Source of the DNA: CAZJYI01 sp964550025
GTDB taxonomy: Bacteria > Verrucomicrobiota > Kiritimatiellia > UBA8416 > CAYOBW01
Direction of reading: 5' to 3'
Length of the DNA: 64,000 nt
NCBI GenBank assembly: GCA_964550025.1
Contig: CAZJYI010000044.1
Coordinates: 11,556-75,555, forward strand
The notes beneath the pieces are model-generated. The model had not been told where the DNA came from. It did not search any database and saw nothing but the letters and a program-made list of their open reading frames with translations. Below, in pieces: positions 24,677 to 36,025 of this stretch (position 1 is its first letter; every line of letters starts with the position of its first letter). A program made the position numbers and the translations under genes.

Positions 24677-26164
24677 CTACACCTCAAGCTTCGCCAGGCT
24701 GCGGGAGAGGATTTCCTCCGCGGCGTCGTAGCCGAAGTTCCGGGAGGCAATCCGGAAGTTCTTCTGGGTGACGCCGTCCCGGTAGGCATCGTCCTCGAGA
24801 AGCTTGAGCACATCCTTGACGGTGTCGGAAGTCACTTCGTCGTCGATCTCCACCAGGTCCAGGCCGTACTGGCTGATGTCGCTGATGTAGACGGGGTAGC
24901 GGTTGATCATCACGGGCTTCAGGGCCTGAATGGCTTCCCCGAGCGAGTTGCCCCAGCCTTCGTAGGTGGAAGGGTAGCACACAAAGTCGCAGAACGCGTA
25001 CGGGTCGAGGTAGTGGTAGACCTTGACCCTGCCCGGTCTCCGTCCTTCCGAGATGCGGTCGCCGATAAAGACCACGTCGCCTGCATCGTTGCTCCCGTCC
25101 GTGCGGCAGGCGCCGATGGTGAGGCCTTTCTCTTCTATGTAGCCGCAGAGCCTCGTGAAGTAGTCGTTTCCTTCGTCCTTCGAGTTGCAGGAAACAACCA
25201 GTCTGTAAGACGACGCTCTTTCGGGGCGTGCCTTTCTCAGGGCTACGAGAAGGTCCACCGATCGCTCAATGGCCTTGCGCTCCACAATGCGCGAATGCTG
25301 CAACAGAAGAACGTCGTCCGCTTCGAATCCAAAGTCCTTGCGAAACCGGTGGTTGAAGTTGTCCACCCTCGGATAGGAGGGGATCAAGGTGTGCGTGCGC
25401 CTCACATGGCCGGGTTGAAAACTGTAGTTGAAGAAGTTCGGGAGGACCTCCGCGGCAATGGATGCGCGCGGTTTGGCGCCAAACGAGCCGTTGAGAACGT
25501 CCGGGTTCGCCAGCGTGGCCTGTGCCGTCGTGTTGATGACGAGATGCCGAACGTTGTCCCAGACGGGCGGGAAGTAGGCGGAGAGAATGCCCGTGATCGT
25601 GCTTCTCTCGAAACGGCCGCGTTCCCAGTAGAAGTCGTGCCCGACGGCAATGGTGGGGATCTTGTCGTCCCGGACGGCGTCGCCCAGGGCCACCGCCGCG
25701 GGAAGGTGCATGGGAATCGCAAAAATGTTCTCCGCCACAATGACGTCCAGACCGAGCGATGCGATGACTTCCCGAAACTGCCTCTCCAGGCTGGCCGCGG
25801 AGGCCCGCACGGCGTGTTCGGCGATGGGATGGGAAGTCGGCAGAGGAATCTCGGCCCGCTCCAGCTCGCTGCGATACATCCCCGCCAGCTCACGATACTT
25901 GGGGTTCTGGTCGAACCCGGGCGAACTGTCGATGAAGGGGAAGCAGATCGATTCCAGCCCCATGTTCTCAGAGCTCTGGAACCCCATGTCCGGTATTTCG
26001 ATAATGCCGCTCTTGGGGAGATGTCTGCCGACTTTGCCGGCGACAATGAACACGTTGTGCCCAAGGTGCTCGAAGACCAGCTTCTTCTTTAGCGCCTCGT
26101 GCGACACGCCGTCGTTGCCCAGACCGCAGACAAAAATCCCGATGTTCAGTTCTGCTCGTTTCAT
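24677..26164 (-). CDS. GT4-like glycosyltransferase
   Basis: A 495-residue GT-B fold glycosyltransferase. The N-terminus IGIFVCGLGNDGVSHEALKK fits the acceptor-side Rossmann fold. The C-terminal half has LLQHSRIVERKAIERSVDLL and the donor-binding motif PSTYEGWGNSLGEAIQ, with the two glutamates of the EX7E pattern. It probably transfers a sugar from a nucleotide donor to an envelope glycan or a glycoside. ATG 26164 has GAGG close upstream and gives a compact protein; the longer frame to 26377 lacks similarity at its start. It is divergent from the hybrid kinase. Donor and acceptor are unknown. Confidence 0.85.
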   Translation of the reverse strand: MKRAELNIGIFVCGLGNDGVSHEALKKKLVFEHLGHNVFIVAGKVGRHLPKSGIIEIPDMGFQSSENMGLESICFPFIDSSPGFDQNPKYRELAGMYRSELERAEIPLPTSHPIAEHAVRASAASLERQFREVIASLGLDVIVAENIFAIPMHLPAAVALGDAVRDDKIPTIAVGHDFYWERGRFERSTITGILSAYFPPVWDNVRHLVINTTAQATLANPDVLNGSFGAKPRASIAAEVLPNFFNYSFQPGHVRRTHTLIPSYPRVDNFNHRFRKDFGFEADDVLLLQHSRIVERKAIERSVDLLVALRKARPERASSYRLVVSCNSKDEGNDYFTRLCGYIEEKGLTIGACRTDGSNDAGDVVFIGDRISEGRRPGRVKVYHYLDPYAFCDFVCYPSTYEGWGNSLGEAIQALKPVMINRYPVYISDISQYGLDLVEIDDEVTSDTVKDVLKLLEDDAYRDGVTQKNFRIASRNFGYDAAEEILSRSLAKLEV

Positions 26165-26692
26165 CTCGTGCCTCGATCTCCGCCCCAATACCGTCCTCGC
26201 AACGGTCCCTTCAGAAGGTCCCCGTCCACTGCGCGACCACGAGAGCCGGACCGCAAAAGCCTTGGACCATAATCCAGTGTCGCTGCGCAGTACAGCAATT
26301 TCTCGCCGGGTTGACGTTGCCGCCGAACGCGTGCCGGACAAGCGGGGAGAGGTGTCTTGAGATGCAAGAGATGCCATCGCTTGGCGTAGTTCCTGCTTTT
26401 AGGAGTGATGGATCGCTCGACTTAACAAGGAAGGTGGGCGAAGTGTGAAGACGCAGAGGGTCGCACCTGACCGAGGGCCCTACGTGACGGGGGTTTCCCG
26501 GTCGTCAGGCATGGCTCGGCGTTCCGCACCGCACTCCGTAAGTCCAGTCGACAGGACAGGGATTGCCCGGCAGAAAAGACGGTTGACACGACAACCGCTT
26601 TCTCAAGTTTGAGAAAAATGCGACGTATCGAGTCGCTCTGCCTCCTGGTGATGCACTGACTGGACCGCAAGCGGGAACAAAGGGGAACATAG
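26165..26692. other. Divergent intergenic region with a palindrome and structured segments
   Basis: The region separates the glycosyltransferase from the hybrid kinase. It contains a segment with complementary parts around 26466-26518 (CCTGACCG against CGGTCGTCAGG) and a strong palindrome at 26599-26616. I cannot assign a promoter with confidence: TTGACA at 26583 has no good -10 at the right distance. No gene is supported. Confidence 0.5.
26599..26616. promoter_or_regulatory. Palindrome TTTCTCAA-GT-TTGAGAAA, candidate operator
   Basis: A perfect 8-bp inverted repeat with a 2-bp spacer lies 77 bp upstream of the hybrid kinase start. Size and symmetry fit a dimeric regulator site, although no T-run follows it as in a terminator. 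No second copy was noticed in the window. Confidence 0.5.
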
Positions 26693-28609
26693 GTGTCCAG
26701 TGGTGACAGGTATCGCAGCCTCTTCGAGGCCTCGAAAGACGCCATCATTCTGCACGGACTGGATGGCGCAATCCTAGACGCGAACCAGAGTGCTTCGCGC
26801 ATGTTCGGGTACTCCGTCGGGGAGTTCCGCAAACTCAACGTCCGCGATCTGCACCCGGAGCAGGTTCTGACGAAGTCTGCCGAGTTGTTCGACCGCATAC
26901 AGATCGAGGGGCAGATCACGGCCGACCTTCTGTTCCGCCGGAAGGACGGCGATGTTTTCACGGCCGAGGTCTCCTCCAGCCTGTTTGACGTGGATGGCAC
27001 GCCGCATGTGCAGGGCATCCTGCGCGACACGACGGAACGAAGACGTATGGAATCCGGCCTCAGGGAAAGCGAGGAACGCTTTCTGGAGCTGGCGGGGAAC
27101 ATCCGCGAGGTCTTCTGGATCTACGACGTCAAGCGGCGCAAGATGGTGTATGCCAGCCCGGCTTACGAGGTGGTCTGGGGGCGGAAGCTCAACGCCTTGT
27201 ACTCGGAGCCACTCGAATGGGACCGGAGCCTGCACCCCGACGATGCCGAATACGCCCGGCGGACATTTTATGCGGTGGTCGAGACCGGAATGGGAGGGGA
27301 GCACCGGGAGTACCGCATCATCCGGCCCAACGGCGAGATCCGTTGGGTCAACGACCGCGCATTCGCAGTGCGGGCGGCCGATGGCAGCGTGGCCCGCGTC
27401 GTGGGAATCGCCGAGGACATTACCGAACGCAAGACCGCCGAGGAGGAACGCCAACGCCTTGAGCTGCGGCTCCGGCACGCACAGAAAATGGAGGCTATCG
27501 GCGAGCTGGCGGGCGGCATCGCGCACGATTTCAACAACATCCTGGCGGCTATCCACGGCAACGCGGAACTGCTCCTCATGACGGTGGAAGAGGGAGGCGA
27601 GGAGGCAGAACTGGCGAGTGACATCGTAAAGTCCAGCAGACGTGCCGCTGACCTTACGGGACAGCTTCTGGCCTTCGCTCAGAAGGGACGTGTCCGCAAC
27701 GAACCCATTGATTTGCACGATATCGTTAACTCCATCGTGCGCCTTCTGAGACGTAGTGTTGACCGCCGGATCGACATCTCGGTGCATCTCGATGCCGCGA
27801 ATCCCGTCGTTCTTGGCGACCGTTCGCAGGTCGAAGCGGCCGTGCTTAACCTGGGGATCAATGCGAGGGACGCCATGCCGGAAGGCGGCGAGCTCACGTT
27901 CACCACCTCGAATGTGAGCCTCACCGGCAAGGAAGCAGCGGAACACGGCAGCGGGCTCGAGGGGGGGGCGTTCGTCAGGTTGACGGTCGAAGACTCAGGG
28001 ATTGGCATTCCCGAGGACATCCGCCACCGCATCTTCGAACCGTTCTTCAGCACGAAGACACAGGGCCGTGGTACAGGGCTGGGTCTGGCCAGCACCTACG
28101 GCTGCGTGACAAGCCATTCCGGCGCCATAGAGGTCGATGGCCGCGCCGAGGGCGGAACGATCTTCACGGTTCTGTTGCCAACAACCGAAGTCGAGCCGGT
28201 GAGCGAGACCCCCGCGGCACGCAACGTGCACAGAGGCAGCGGCCACATTCTGGTCGTCGATGACGAAGCCGAGGTCAGGGCGTTTGCCTCACGCGCGCTG
28301 ACGCGGTTGGGATACCGGGTTTCCGCCTGCCGCGACGGCGTGGAAGCACTGGAGGTGTTCAGCGAAGAGCACGCCGGCATTGACCTCGTTCTCCTTGACA
28401 TGATCATGCCCAGGTTGAGCGGAACAGAGGTCTTTCCCAGACTGAAGAAGATCTCGCCGGACGTCAAAGTGCTGCTGTGCTCGGGCTTCAGTCGCAACGA
28501 GAGTGTCGAAGAGCTCATCAGCGGCGGCGCCGACGGGTTCCTCGCGAAGCCGTTTCGTCTCGAGGATCTGTCGGAATCCGTTTCGGACATGCTGGGCGAA
28601 CGGGCGTAG
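26693..28609 (+). CDS. PAS-PAS hybrid sensor histidine kinase with C-terminal receiver
   Basis: A 638-residue soluble hybrid kinase. Two PAS domains (about residues 1-125 and 130-260) lead to a HisKA domain (ELAGGIAHDFNNILAAIHGN, with the phosphoacceptor His), then HATPase_c (NLGINARDAMPEGG, DSGIGIPEDI, GTGLGLA). The C-terminal receiver (about 515-638) has VVDDEAEV and the phosphoacceptor Asp in LVLLDMIMPRLSG. The AHDFNN form of the H-box marks the group of NtrB-like hybrid kinases. GTG 26693 has AAAGGGG 7 bp upstream. No membrane segment is visible, so the signal is probably cytosolic. It is next to a DeoR regulator but not clearly in one operon with it. Confidence 0.93.
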   Translation: MSSGDRYRSLFEASKDAIILHGLDGAILDANQSASRMFGYSVGEFRKLNVRDLHPEQVLTKSAELFDRIQIEGQITADLLFRRKDGDVFTAEVSSSLFDVDGTPHVQGILRDTTERRRMESGLRESEERFLELAGNIREVFWIYDVKRRKMVYASPAYEVVWGRKLNALYSEPLEWDRSLHPDDAEYARRTFYAVVETGMGGEHREYRIIRPNGEIRWVNDRAFAVRAADGSVARVVGIAEDITERKTAEEERQRLELRLRHAQKMEAIGELAGGIAHDFNNILAAIHGNAELLLMTVEEGGEEAELASDIVKSSRRAADLTGQLLAFAQKGRVRNEPIDLHDIVNSIVRLLRRSVDRRIDISVHLDAANPVVLGDRSQVEAAVLNLGINARDAMPEGGELTFTTSNVSLTGKEAAEHGSGLEGGAFVRLTVEDSGIGIPEDIRHRIFEPFFSTKTQGRGTGLGLASTYGCVTSHSGAIEVDGRAEGGTIFTVLLPTTEVEPVSETPAARNVHRGSGHILVVDDEAEVRAFASRALTRLGYRVSACRDGVEALEVFSEEHAGIDLVLLDMIMPRLSGTEVFPRLKKISPDVKVLLCSGFSRNESVEELISGGADGFLAKPFRLEDLSESVSDMLGERA

Positions 28610-28748
28610 AGGGCCTGCCGGGGGAGTATGGGGCCAGAAGGCCACAGCCCGCACTCCCCGCTGTCGCTCGCCGTCTGGACGTTTCTCATCAACTGGTCGC
28701 ATATTTCTTGCATTATCCTGATTGACAATGATCGCATAATGCGCGATG

Positions 28749-28762
28749 TTGATTGCAATCAA
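28749..28762. promoter_or_regulatory. TTGATTG-CAATCAA palindrome, candidate DeoR operator
   Basis: A perfect 14-bp palindrome lies 12 bp upstream of the likely DeoR start at 28775. DeoR regulators often bind such sites and repress their own genes, so autoregulation is plausible. It overlaps the longer open frame, which also supports the downstream start. Confidence 0.5.
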
Positions 28763-28774
28763 TCAAAAACCGTC

Positions 28775-29566
28775 ATGAGCAGCAACGGACAACGAGATCT
28801 GGCCCCCGAGCGGCAACGGCACCTGGTCAACATCGTCAGCGAGAGGGGCTTCGTGCGCGTAGACGAGCTCTGCGGGCTGCTGGAGGTATCGCCTGCAACC
28901 ATTCGCAGGGACCTCGAAACGCTGGAGGAGCGGCGCCAGTTGCGGCGCGTTCACGGGGGAGCGATGTCCGTGCGCAACCGCATCATTGAACCGCAGTTCG
29001 ACGACAAGACAGCGCTGGCATCTTCAGAGAAGCGCTTCATAGCGGCACGCGCTACGGCTCTCGTGGAAGCCGGGGACTCGGTCTACCTCGACGGTGGGAG
29101 CACGGTTCTCGAGCTGGCCCGCCAGATCCGCGATCGCACGGATATCACCGTCGTGACCAACTCGCTGCGCGCCGCGGTCGAGCTTTCCCAGGGAGGCCCG
29201 GGGCTCATCCTGATCGGCGGCCAACTCCGGCGCCGAAGCCAGACCATGGTCGGAACGTTGACGCGTCAGGTCATCGACGAAATCCACTTGGACAAGGCCT
29301 TTATGGGGACCATCGGCATGACCCTTCGTGAGGGCATGACCACGACGGACGCGGACGAGGCCTTCACCAAGGAGCTGGTCATGCAACACGCAGACAAGGT
29401 CTACCTGCTGGCCGACAGCTCGAAGCTTGGCAAAGTCGCATTTGCCAGGGCGGGGAACGCGGCGGATATCGATGCCCTCATTACCGACGCGGAAATCAGC
29501 CCCGACCTCGCCGGGGAACTCCGCAAGAAGGGCATCGAGGTGATTGTGGCAGGAGAAGATCTTTGA
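28775..29566 (+). CDS. DeoR-family transcriptional repressor
   Basis: A 263-residue sugar-responsive regulator. The N-terminal helix-turn-helix (about residues 10-65) has RQRHLVNIVSERGFVRVDEL and PATIRRDLETLEE. The C-terminal DeoRC sensor has VYLDGGSTVLELAR, LIGGQLRR and DKAFMGTIGM, all typical of the phosphosugar-binding domain. ATG 28775 gives the normal size; the frame is open to 28628, but that stretch has no similarity and carries a palindrome. It usually represses sugar catabolic genes and is released by a phosphorylated sugar. The target is not evident, since the next genes are the 2-oxoacid dehydrogenase complex. Confidence 0.92.
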   Translation: MSSNGQRDLAPERQRHLVNIVSERGFVRVDELCGLLEVSPATIRRDLETLEERRQLRRVHGGAMSVRNRIIEPQFDDKTALASSEKRFIAARATALVEAGDSVYLDGGSTVLELARQIRDRTDITVVTNSLRAAVELSQGGPGLILIGGQLRRRSQTMVGTLTRQVIDEIHLDKAFMGTIGMTLREGMTTTDADEAFTKELVMQHADKVYLLADSSKLGKVAFARAGNAADIDALITDAEISPDLAGELRKKGIEVIVAGEDL

Positions 29567-29679
29567 ACCGAGATGTGTCCACTCGCTCACGCTCGTGGCT
29601 ACAGGGAGAGGCCACGTAGCCGCGAGCGTGAGCGAGCGGAGAAAGAGATTACGACGAGGAGTCAGACTAAGGAGAAACC

Positions 29680-31017
29680 ATGGCAACACCTGTATTCATG
29701 CCGCGACAAGGGCAGTCGGTAGAGAGCTGCATTCTTGTTGAGTGGCTGGTCAAGGCCGGGGATTCGGTTGAAGAAGGAACCCCGGTGGCAAACATCGAGA
29801 CGGACAAAGCGGTCTTTGAAATCGAGTCGCCCGCGGCCGGCACGGTTCTGGGCCTCTTTTTCGAGGAAGGCGACGATATTCCGGTCCTGACGAACATCGC
29901 CGCCGTCGGCGAGGAGGGCGAGGACGCATCCGGGTTGCGCCCCGAAGAAGCGGCGGCCGAGCCTCCGGCGTCCCCGGTCGAAGAGCCGTCCCCCGTTGAG
30001 AAACCGGCCGCGGCCGCCCCCACCCCCGCGACGCCGGCACCCGCGGCCGCCGCCACGGGCATCAGTCCGCGCGCCAGAGGTGTCGCCGCGGAACTCGGGG
30101 TTCCAACGGCCGGCCTGGCGGGCACGGGCCCCCACGGCCGTGTGATTGAACGCGATATCAGGGCCGCCGCCGAAGCCCTGCCGCGCATGAGCGCCGCCGC
30201 ACGCGAAGCGGCCGCCGGTGGGCTGGCCGCACCCGCGGCCGGGTCCGGACCGGGCGGAATGGTTCTGGCGGGCGATCTCACCGCGGCACCGTCGGCACGA
30301 CCGGCCGCGGCACCTGCTATGGCCGAGCCGGAAGTGATCCCGATGAGCGGGATCCGCAAGATTATCGCGGAACGCATGCACCAGTCGCTGGCAACAACCG
30401 CGCAGCTCACACTGACGATGAGCTTTAACGCCGCGGCCATCCTGGCCTATCGCAAGAAGGTCAAGGCCAACGCCGAGGCGATGGGGCTGCCGAACATCAC
30501 CATCAACGACCTTGTCGCCTACGCCACGGTGCGCATGCTGGCGAAGACGCCCGTGCTCAACGCGCACTTCCTCGGCGACCGTATCGTGCGCTACCCGTCG
30601 GTCAACCTCGGCGTGGCCATGGACACGCCGCGCGGCCTGATGGTTCCGGTCGTGCACGGCGCGGAACGGCTCTCGCTGAGCGCGCTGTCGGCGGCCATCA
30701 AGCCGATGACGGAGGCAGCCCGCGAGGGGACAATCAACCCGGACCTGCTGCAGGGCGGCACGTTCACTATTACCAACATGGGAATGATGGGCGTGGAGAC
30801 GTTTACCCCGGTGCTGAACGCGCCCGAGGTCGGCATCCTCGGCGTTGGCGGTCTTCAGCTTAAGCCTGTGCAGGGCGCCGGCGGCATCGAGCACATCCAG
30901 GCCATCACGCTCAGCCTGACCGTGGATCACCAGGCCGTGGACGGCGCGGACGGCGCCCGCTTCCTCAAAGCCCTGACCACGGCGCTTGAAAACTTCGAAC
31001 TGACTCTGGCCGAGTAG
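29680..31017 (+). CDS. 2-oxoacid dehydrogenase E2 component (dihydrolipoamide acyltransferase)
   Basis: A 445-residue E2 subunit. The lipoyl domain (residues 1-80) has the lipoylated Lys43 in ETDKAVFEIES. An Ala/Pro/Glu linker precedes the E1/E3-binding domain (about 127-160; ISPRARGVAAELGV), followed by a second, weaker copy (about 168-200). The catalytic acyltransferase domain has His417 in DHQAVDGADG. It transfers the acyl group from E1 to CoA. AAGGAGA precedes the ATG. The gene starts an E2-E3-E1 cluster. The substrate (pyruvate, branched-chain or acetoin type) cannot be fixed from the sequence, so I give no symbol. Confidence 0.93.
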   Translation: MATPVFMPRQGQSVESCILVEWLVKAGDSVEEGTPVANIETDKAVFEIESPAAGTVLGLFFEEGDDIPVLTNIAAVGEEGEDASGLRPEEAAAEPPASPVEEPSPVEKPAAAAPTPATPAPAAAATGISPRARGVAAELGVPTAGLAGTGPHGRVIERDIRAAAEALPRMSAAAREAAAGGLAAPAAGSGPGGMVLAGDLTAAPSARPAAAPAMAEPEVIPMSGIRKIIAERMHQSLATTAQLTLTMSFNAAAILAYRKKVKANAEAMGLPNITINDLVAYATVRMLAKTPVLNAHFLGDRIVRYPSVNLGVAMDTPRGLMVPVVHGAERLSLSALSAAIKPMTEAAREGTINPDLLQGGTFTITNMGMMGVETFTPVLNAPEVGILGVGGLQLKPVQGAGGIEHIQAITLSLTVDHQAVDGADGARFLKALTTALENFELTLAE

Positions 31018-31027
31018 GAAGACAACA

Positions 31028-32380
31028 ATGAGCGACAAATACAATCTCATCATCATCGGCGGCGGACCGGCCGGTTACATCGCAGCCGAGCGGGCCGGTG
31101 CAGCCGGCCTCAGCGTACTGCTGGTCGAGGAACGGCACCTGGGCGGCGTTTGCCTGAACGAGGGCTGCATTCCCTCGAAGACGCTGTTGAACTCGGCCAA
31201 GATCTATTACTACGCGACACACGGCAGCGCGTACGGGGTGAATGCCGGTGACGTGACCTTCGACTTCGAAACCGTGATGGCCCGCAAAGCCAAGGTCATC
31301 GCGACCCTGCGCAAGGGGGTCGCCGGCCTGATGAAGCGTTTCAAGGTCACCGTCGTGGACGGCAGGGCACGCGTTACCGCCGACCGCAAGGTCGCAGTGG
31401 GTGGCGACATCTACGAGGCCGACAACATCCTGGTGGCCACGGGGTCCTCCCCTGCCCGACCGCCGATCCCGGGCATCGACCTGCCGAACGTCGTCGACTC
31501 GAGCGGCATCCTGGGCCTGGAGAAGCTGCCGGCCAGCCTCGTGGTCGTGGGGGGCGGCGTGATCGGTTGCGAACTGGCCTGTTTCTTTGGCTGCCTCGGG
31601 ATTCCCGTGACCGTGGTCGAGATGCTGCCCGAGATCTGCCCGTCGATCGACGCCGACGTCGCCAAGATCCTGCGCTCGGAACTGGGCAAGAAGAACATTG
31701 CCTTCCACCTCGGCGCGCGCGTGGAAGAAATCACGGAGAAAGGCATCCGCTTTTCTGCCGGAGACAAGACCGAAACGGTGGAGTCCGAGCTCGTCCTGAT
31801 GGCGACCGGCCGCACCTGCAACGTCGAGGGGCTCGGGCTGGAAGACCTGCGTGTCGATTTCGACCGGCGCGGCATCCGCATCGACGAGCGGTGCGCCACG
31901 AATGTGCCGGGCGTGTGGGCCGCGGGGGACGTGACGGGGCGAACGTGGCTGGCACATTCGGCCAGCCGCATGGGCGAAGTCGTCGTGCACAACATCACGG
32001 GACGGGCCGACCGCATGCGGTACGAAGCCGTCCCCGGCGTGGTGTATACCAACCCGGAGGTGGCCTGCGTGGGATTGACGGAAGCGCAGGCGAAAGAGCG
32101 CGGCCTCGAGGTCCGAACGGGTAAGATGCCGATGACGGCCAGCGGCCGCTACCTTGCGGAACACGAGGGCGAGCGCGGCGTCGTCAAGATCGTCGTCGAC
32201 GGCGCAACCGACGCCCTCCTGGGCGTACACATGATCGGCGGCGCCTGTTCGGAGAGCATCTTCGGCGCCGCCGCCATGATTGAAACCGAAATGCGCGTAA
32301 AGGAAATCGAGGAGATCGTCTTCCCGCACCCGACAGTCTGCGAGCTCATGCGGGACACAATCACGGGAATGACCCATTGA
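31028..32380 (+). CDS. lpdA: Dihydrolipoyl dehydrogenase (E3)
   Basis: A 450-residue FAD-dependent disulfide reductase that reoxidises lipoyl-E2 with NAD+. The FAD-binding GGGPAGYIAAERAG, redox-active disulfide Cys42/Cys47 in GGVCLNEGCIPSK, NAD-binding VVGGGVIGCELA, second FAD motif WAAGDVTG and the active-site His-Glu pair in FPHPTVCEL (His434, Glu439) are all present. AGGAAG lies upstream, and the gene starts 10 bp after the E2 stop. It is clearly co-transcribed with E2 and then, across a word repeat, with the fused E1. Confidence 0.96.
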   Translation: MSDKYNLIIIGGGPAGYIAAERAGAAGLSVLLVEERHLGGVCLNEGCIPSKTLLNSAKIYYYATHGSAYGVNAGDVTFDFETVMARKAKVIATLRKGVAGLMKRFKVTVVDGRARVTADRKVAVGGDIYEADNILVATGSSPARPPIPGIDLPNVVDSSGILGLEKLPASLVVVGGGVIGCELACFFGCLGIPVTVVEMLPEICPSIDADVAKILRSELGKKNIAFHLGARVEEITEKGIRFSAGDKTETVESELVLMATGRTCNVEGLGLEDLRVDFDRRGIRIDERCATNVPGVWAAGDVTGRTWLAHSASRMGEVVVHNITGRADRMRYEAVPGVVYTNPEVACVGLTEAQAKERGLEVRTGKMPMTASGRYLAEHEGERGVVKIVVDGATDALLGVHMIGGACSESIFGAAAMIETEMRVKEIEEIVFPHPTVCELMRDTITGMTH

Positions 32381-32409
32381 GGAGGGCGCCCCCCACAGTC
32401 TCGCAACTC

Positions 32410-32540
32410 GACCTTCTAAAATCTGAAATCTGAAACTCGAGCTTCTGAAATCTGAAATCCGAAATCTGCAATTCGAGCTTCTGAAATCTGAAACCTGAAA
32501 TTCGAGCTTCTGAAATCTGAGATCTGAAATCTGCGATTCG
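32410..32540. repeat. AATCTGA-type word repeat, block 5
   Basis: About 130 bp of tandem units of roughly 38 bp, each carrying CGAGCTTCTGAAATCTGAAA or a close variant. It lies between the E3 and E1 genes, about 20 bp before the E1 start. This is the clearest case of the family forming a larger tandem unit. Confidence 0.9.
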
Positions 32541-32560
32541 GAAACAACTGGAGAAAGACC

Positions 32561-35014
<2,454 letters not shown>

Positions 35015-35043
35015 TAACTGAAGAACCGAGCAACGTTCAAAAG

Positions 35044-35083
35044 GCCGAGTCCCAAGTGTGACGCGTCGCACTTGGGACTCGGC
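35044..35083 (+). terminator. Strong palindromic hairpin after the dehydrogenase cluster
   Basis: A 40-bp near-perfect palindrome centred on GACGCGTC, with arms GCCGAGTCCCAAGTG and CACTTGGGACTCGGC, lies 30 bp after the E1 stop. Only a short T-run follows (GTTTCTG), so it may act as a terminator or as an mRNA 3'-end stabiliser. Confidence 0.75.
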
Positions 35084-35355
35084 GTTTCTGTCGCCGCTCT
35101 CCCGTAGCGCCCCGCTCTCCGCGGGGTGACAGTAGCGCGGGAGTCCGTCCCGCGCATCCCATCCTGTCTATAGCGCAGATGCCCGAACGGCACCTCCAGT
35201 CGTGCCAGTCGTGCAGAGTCGTGCAGGGTCTGTCCCCGTACCCCCAGTCGTGCAGGGTCAGTCGTGCAGGGTCTGTCCCCGCCCGCACCGACGTCAGCGG
35301 GCAGACCGGCGTTTGATGTTGACACGAACATCGTGATGCACTATTCTCGTGCATC
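35084..35355. repeat. Palindromic repeat and CAGGGTCTGTCCCC words before the VapBC pair
   Basis: No gene is supported. At 35104-35163 there is a palindrome-rich element (GTAGCGCCCCGCTC, then CGCGGGGTGAC and CGCGGGAGTCCGTCCCGCGC) whose inverted copy lies at about 36124-36183. At 35213-35282 the word GTGCAGGGTCTGTCCCC occurs at least twice with partial copies; further copies lie near 36052 and 36196. Together these bracket the toxin-antitoxin pair. Confidence 0.8.
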
Positions 35356-35598
35356 ATGAAAAACGTGACGATAGTCTTGCGTGAAGAGGTGGCGCGGTGG
35401 GCGCGGGTGTGGGCTGCGCATCATGATACGAGTGTGTCGAGGATGATTGGGGACATGTTGACTCGACGCATGGAAGAGGAACAGGGCTACGAGGCCGCCA
35501 TGAATGCATTCCTGGGCCGAGAACCCAAGGTGCTCCGGGAAGACGGGAGACCCTATCCTGCGCGGGAGGCAATCCATGAGCGCCGTGTGCTTCGTTGA
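35356..35598 (+). CDS. VapB-like antitoxin (ribbon-helix-helix type)
   Basis: An 80-residue protein with an N-terminal beta strand (KNVTIVLREEVA) and two helices (VARWARVWAAHHD, SVSRMIGDML), the pattern of ribbon-helix-helix antitoxins. The C-terminal half is charged, as expected for the toxin-wrapping tail. Its end overlaps the PIN-domain gene by 23 bp, the usual toxin-antitoxin arrangement. It probably binds its own promoter region and neutralises the toxin. No Shine-Dalgarno is clear before its ATG. Confidence 0.83.
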   Translation: MKNVTIVLREEVARWARVWAAHHDTSVSRMIGDMLTRRMEEEQGYEAAMNAFLGREPKVLREDGRPYPAREAIHERRVLR

Positions 35599-36025
35599 CA
35601 GTAACCTGCTCGTGTATTCGCGCGACGCGGGAGAGCCTGAGAAGCAGCCACGAGCCCGGGAATGGCTGGCTCACCTGTGGACGGACCGTTCAGGCCGGCT
35701 TAGCACGCAGGTCCTGAACGAATACTATGTAACGGTCACGTCCAAGCTGAAACCGGGGCTTTCTCTTCGCGAGGCATGGGAGGACGTGGAAAGCCTGTTC
35801 GCCTGGCGCCCCCTGCCTGTCGACGTACATGTCATGCAGCAGGGGCAGCGGGTTCAGCATCGGTTTGGTTTCTCCTGGTGGGATTCGCTCATCGTGGCAG
35901 CGGCCCAGATTGCCGGATCGACCTACCTTCTGACCGAGAACCTGCAGGACGGCCAGGTTCTCGACGGAGTCGTCGTCCTCAACCCGTTTGCCCACGCGCC
36001 TTCGGACCTGCCGCTCGCGGTCTGA
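35576..36025 (+). CDS. vapC: PIN-domain ribonuclease toxin (VapC-like)
   Basis: A 149-residue PIN-domain protein. The metal-binding acidic residues are Asp8 in CFVDSNLLVY, Glu in QVLNEYYVTV, Asp in FSWWDSLIVAAA, and the TENLQDGQ segment near the C-terminus. VapC toxins cleave specific RNAs, often tRNA, when their antitoxin is degraded. ATG 35576 lies inside the antitoxin gene, so translation is coupled. The pair is bracketed by inverted copies of a palindromic repeat, which hints that it moves or was inserted as a unit. Confidence 0.87.
   Translation: MSAVCFVDSNLLVYSRDAGEPEKQPRAREWLAHLWTDRSGRLSTQVLNEYYVTVTSKLKPGLSLREAWEDVESLFAWRPLPVDVHVMQQGQRVQHRFGFSWWDSLIVAAAQIAGSTYLLTENLQDGQVLDGVVVLNPFAHAPSDLPLAV

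Noticed and set aside
26440..26520. c-di-GMP-I riboswitch-like segment (GACGCAGAGGGTCGCACC) upstream of the hybrid kinase
   Set aside because: The second conserved strand (GGGACGCAAAGCC) and the tetraloop receptor are missing, so the likeness is too weak.
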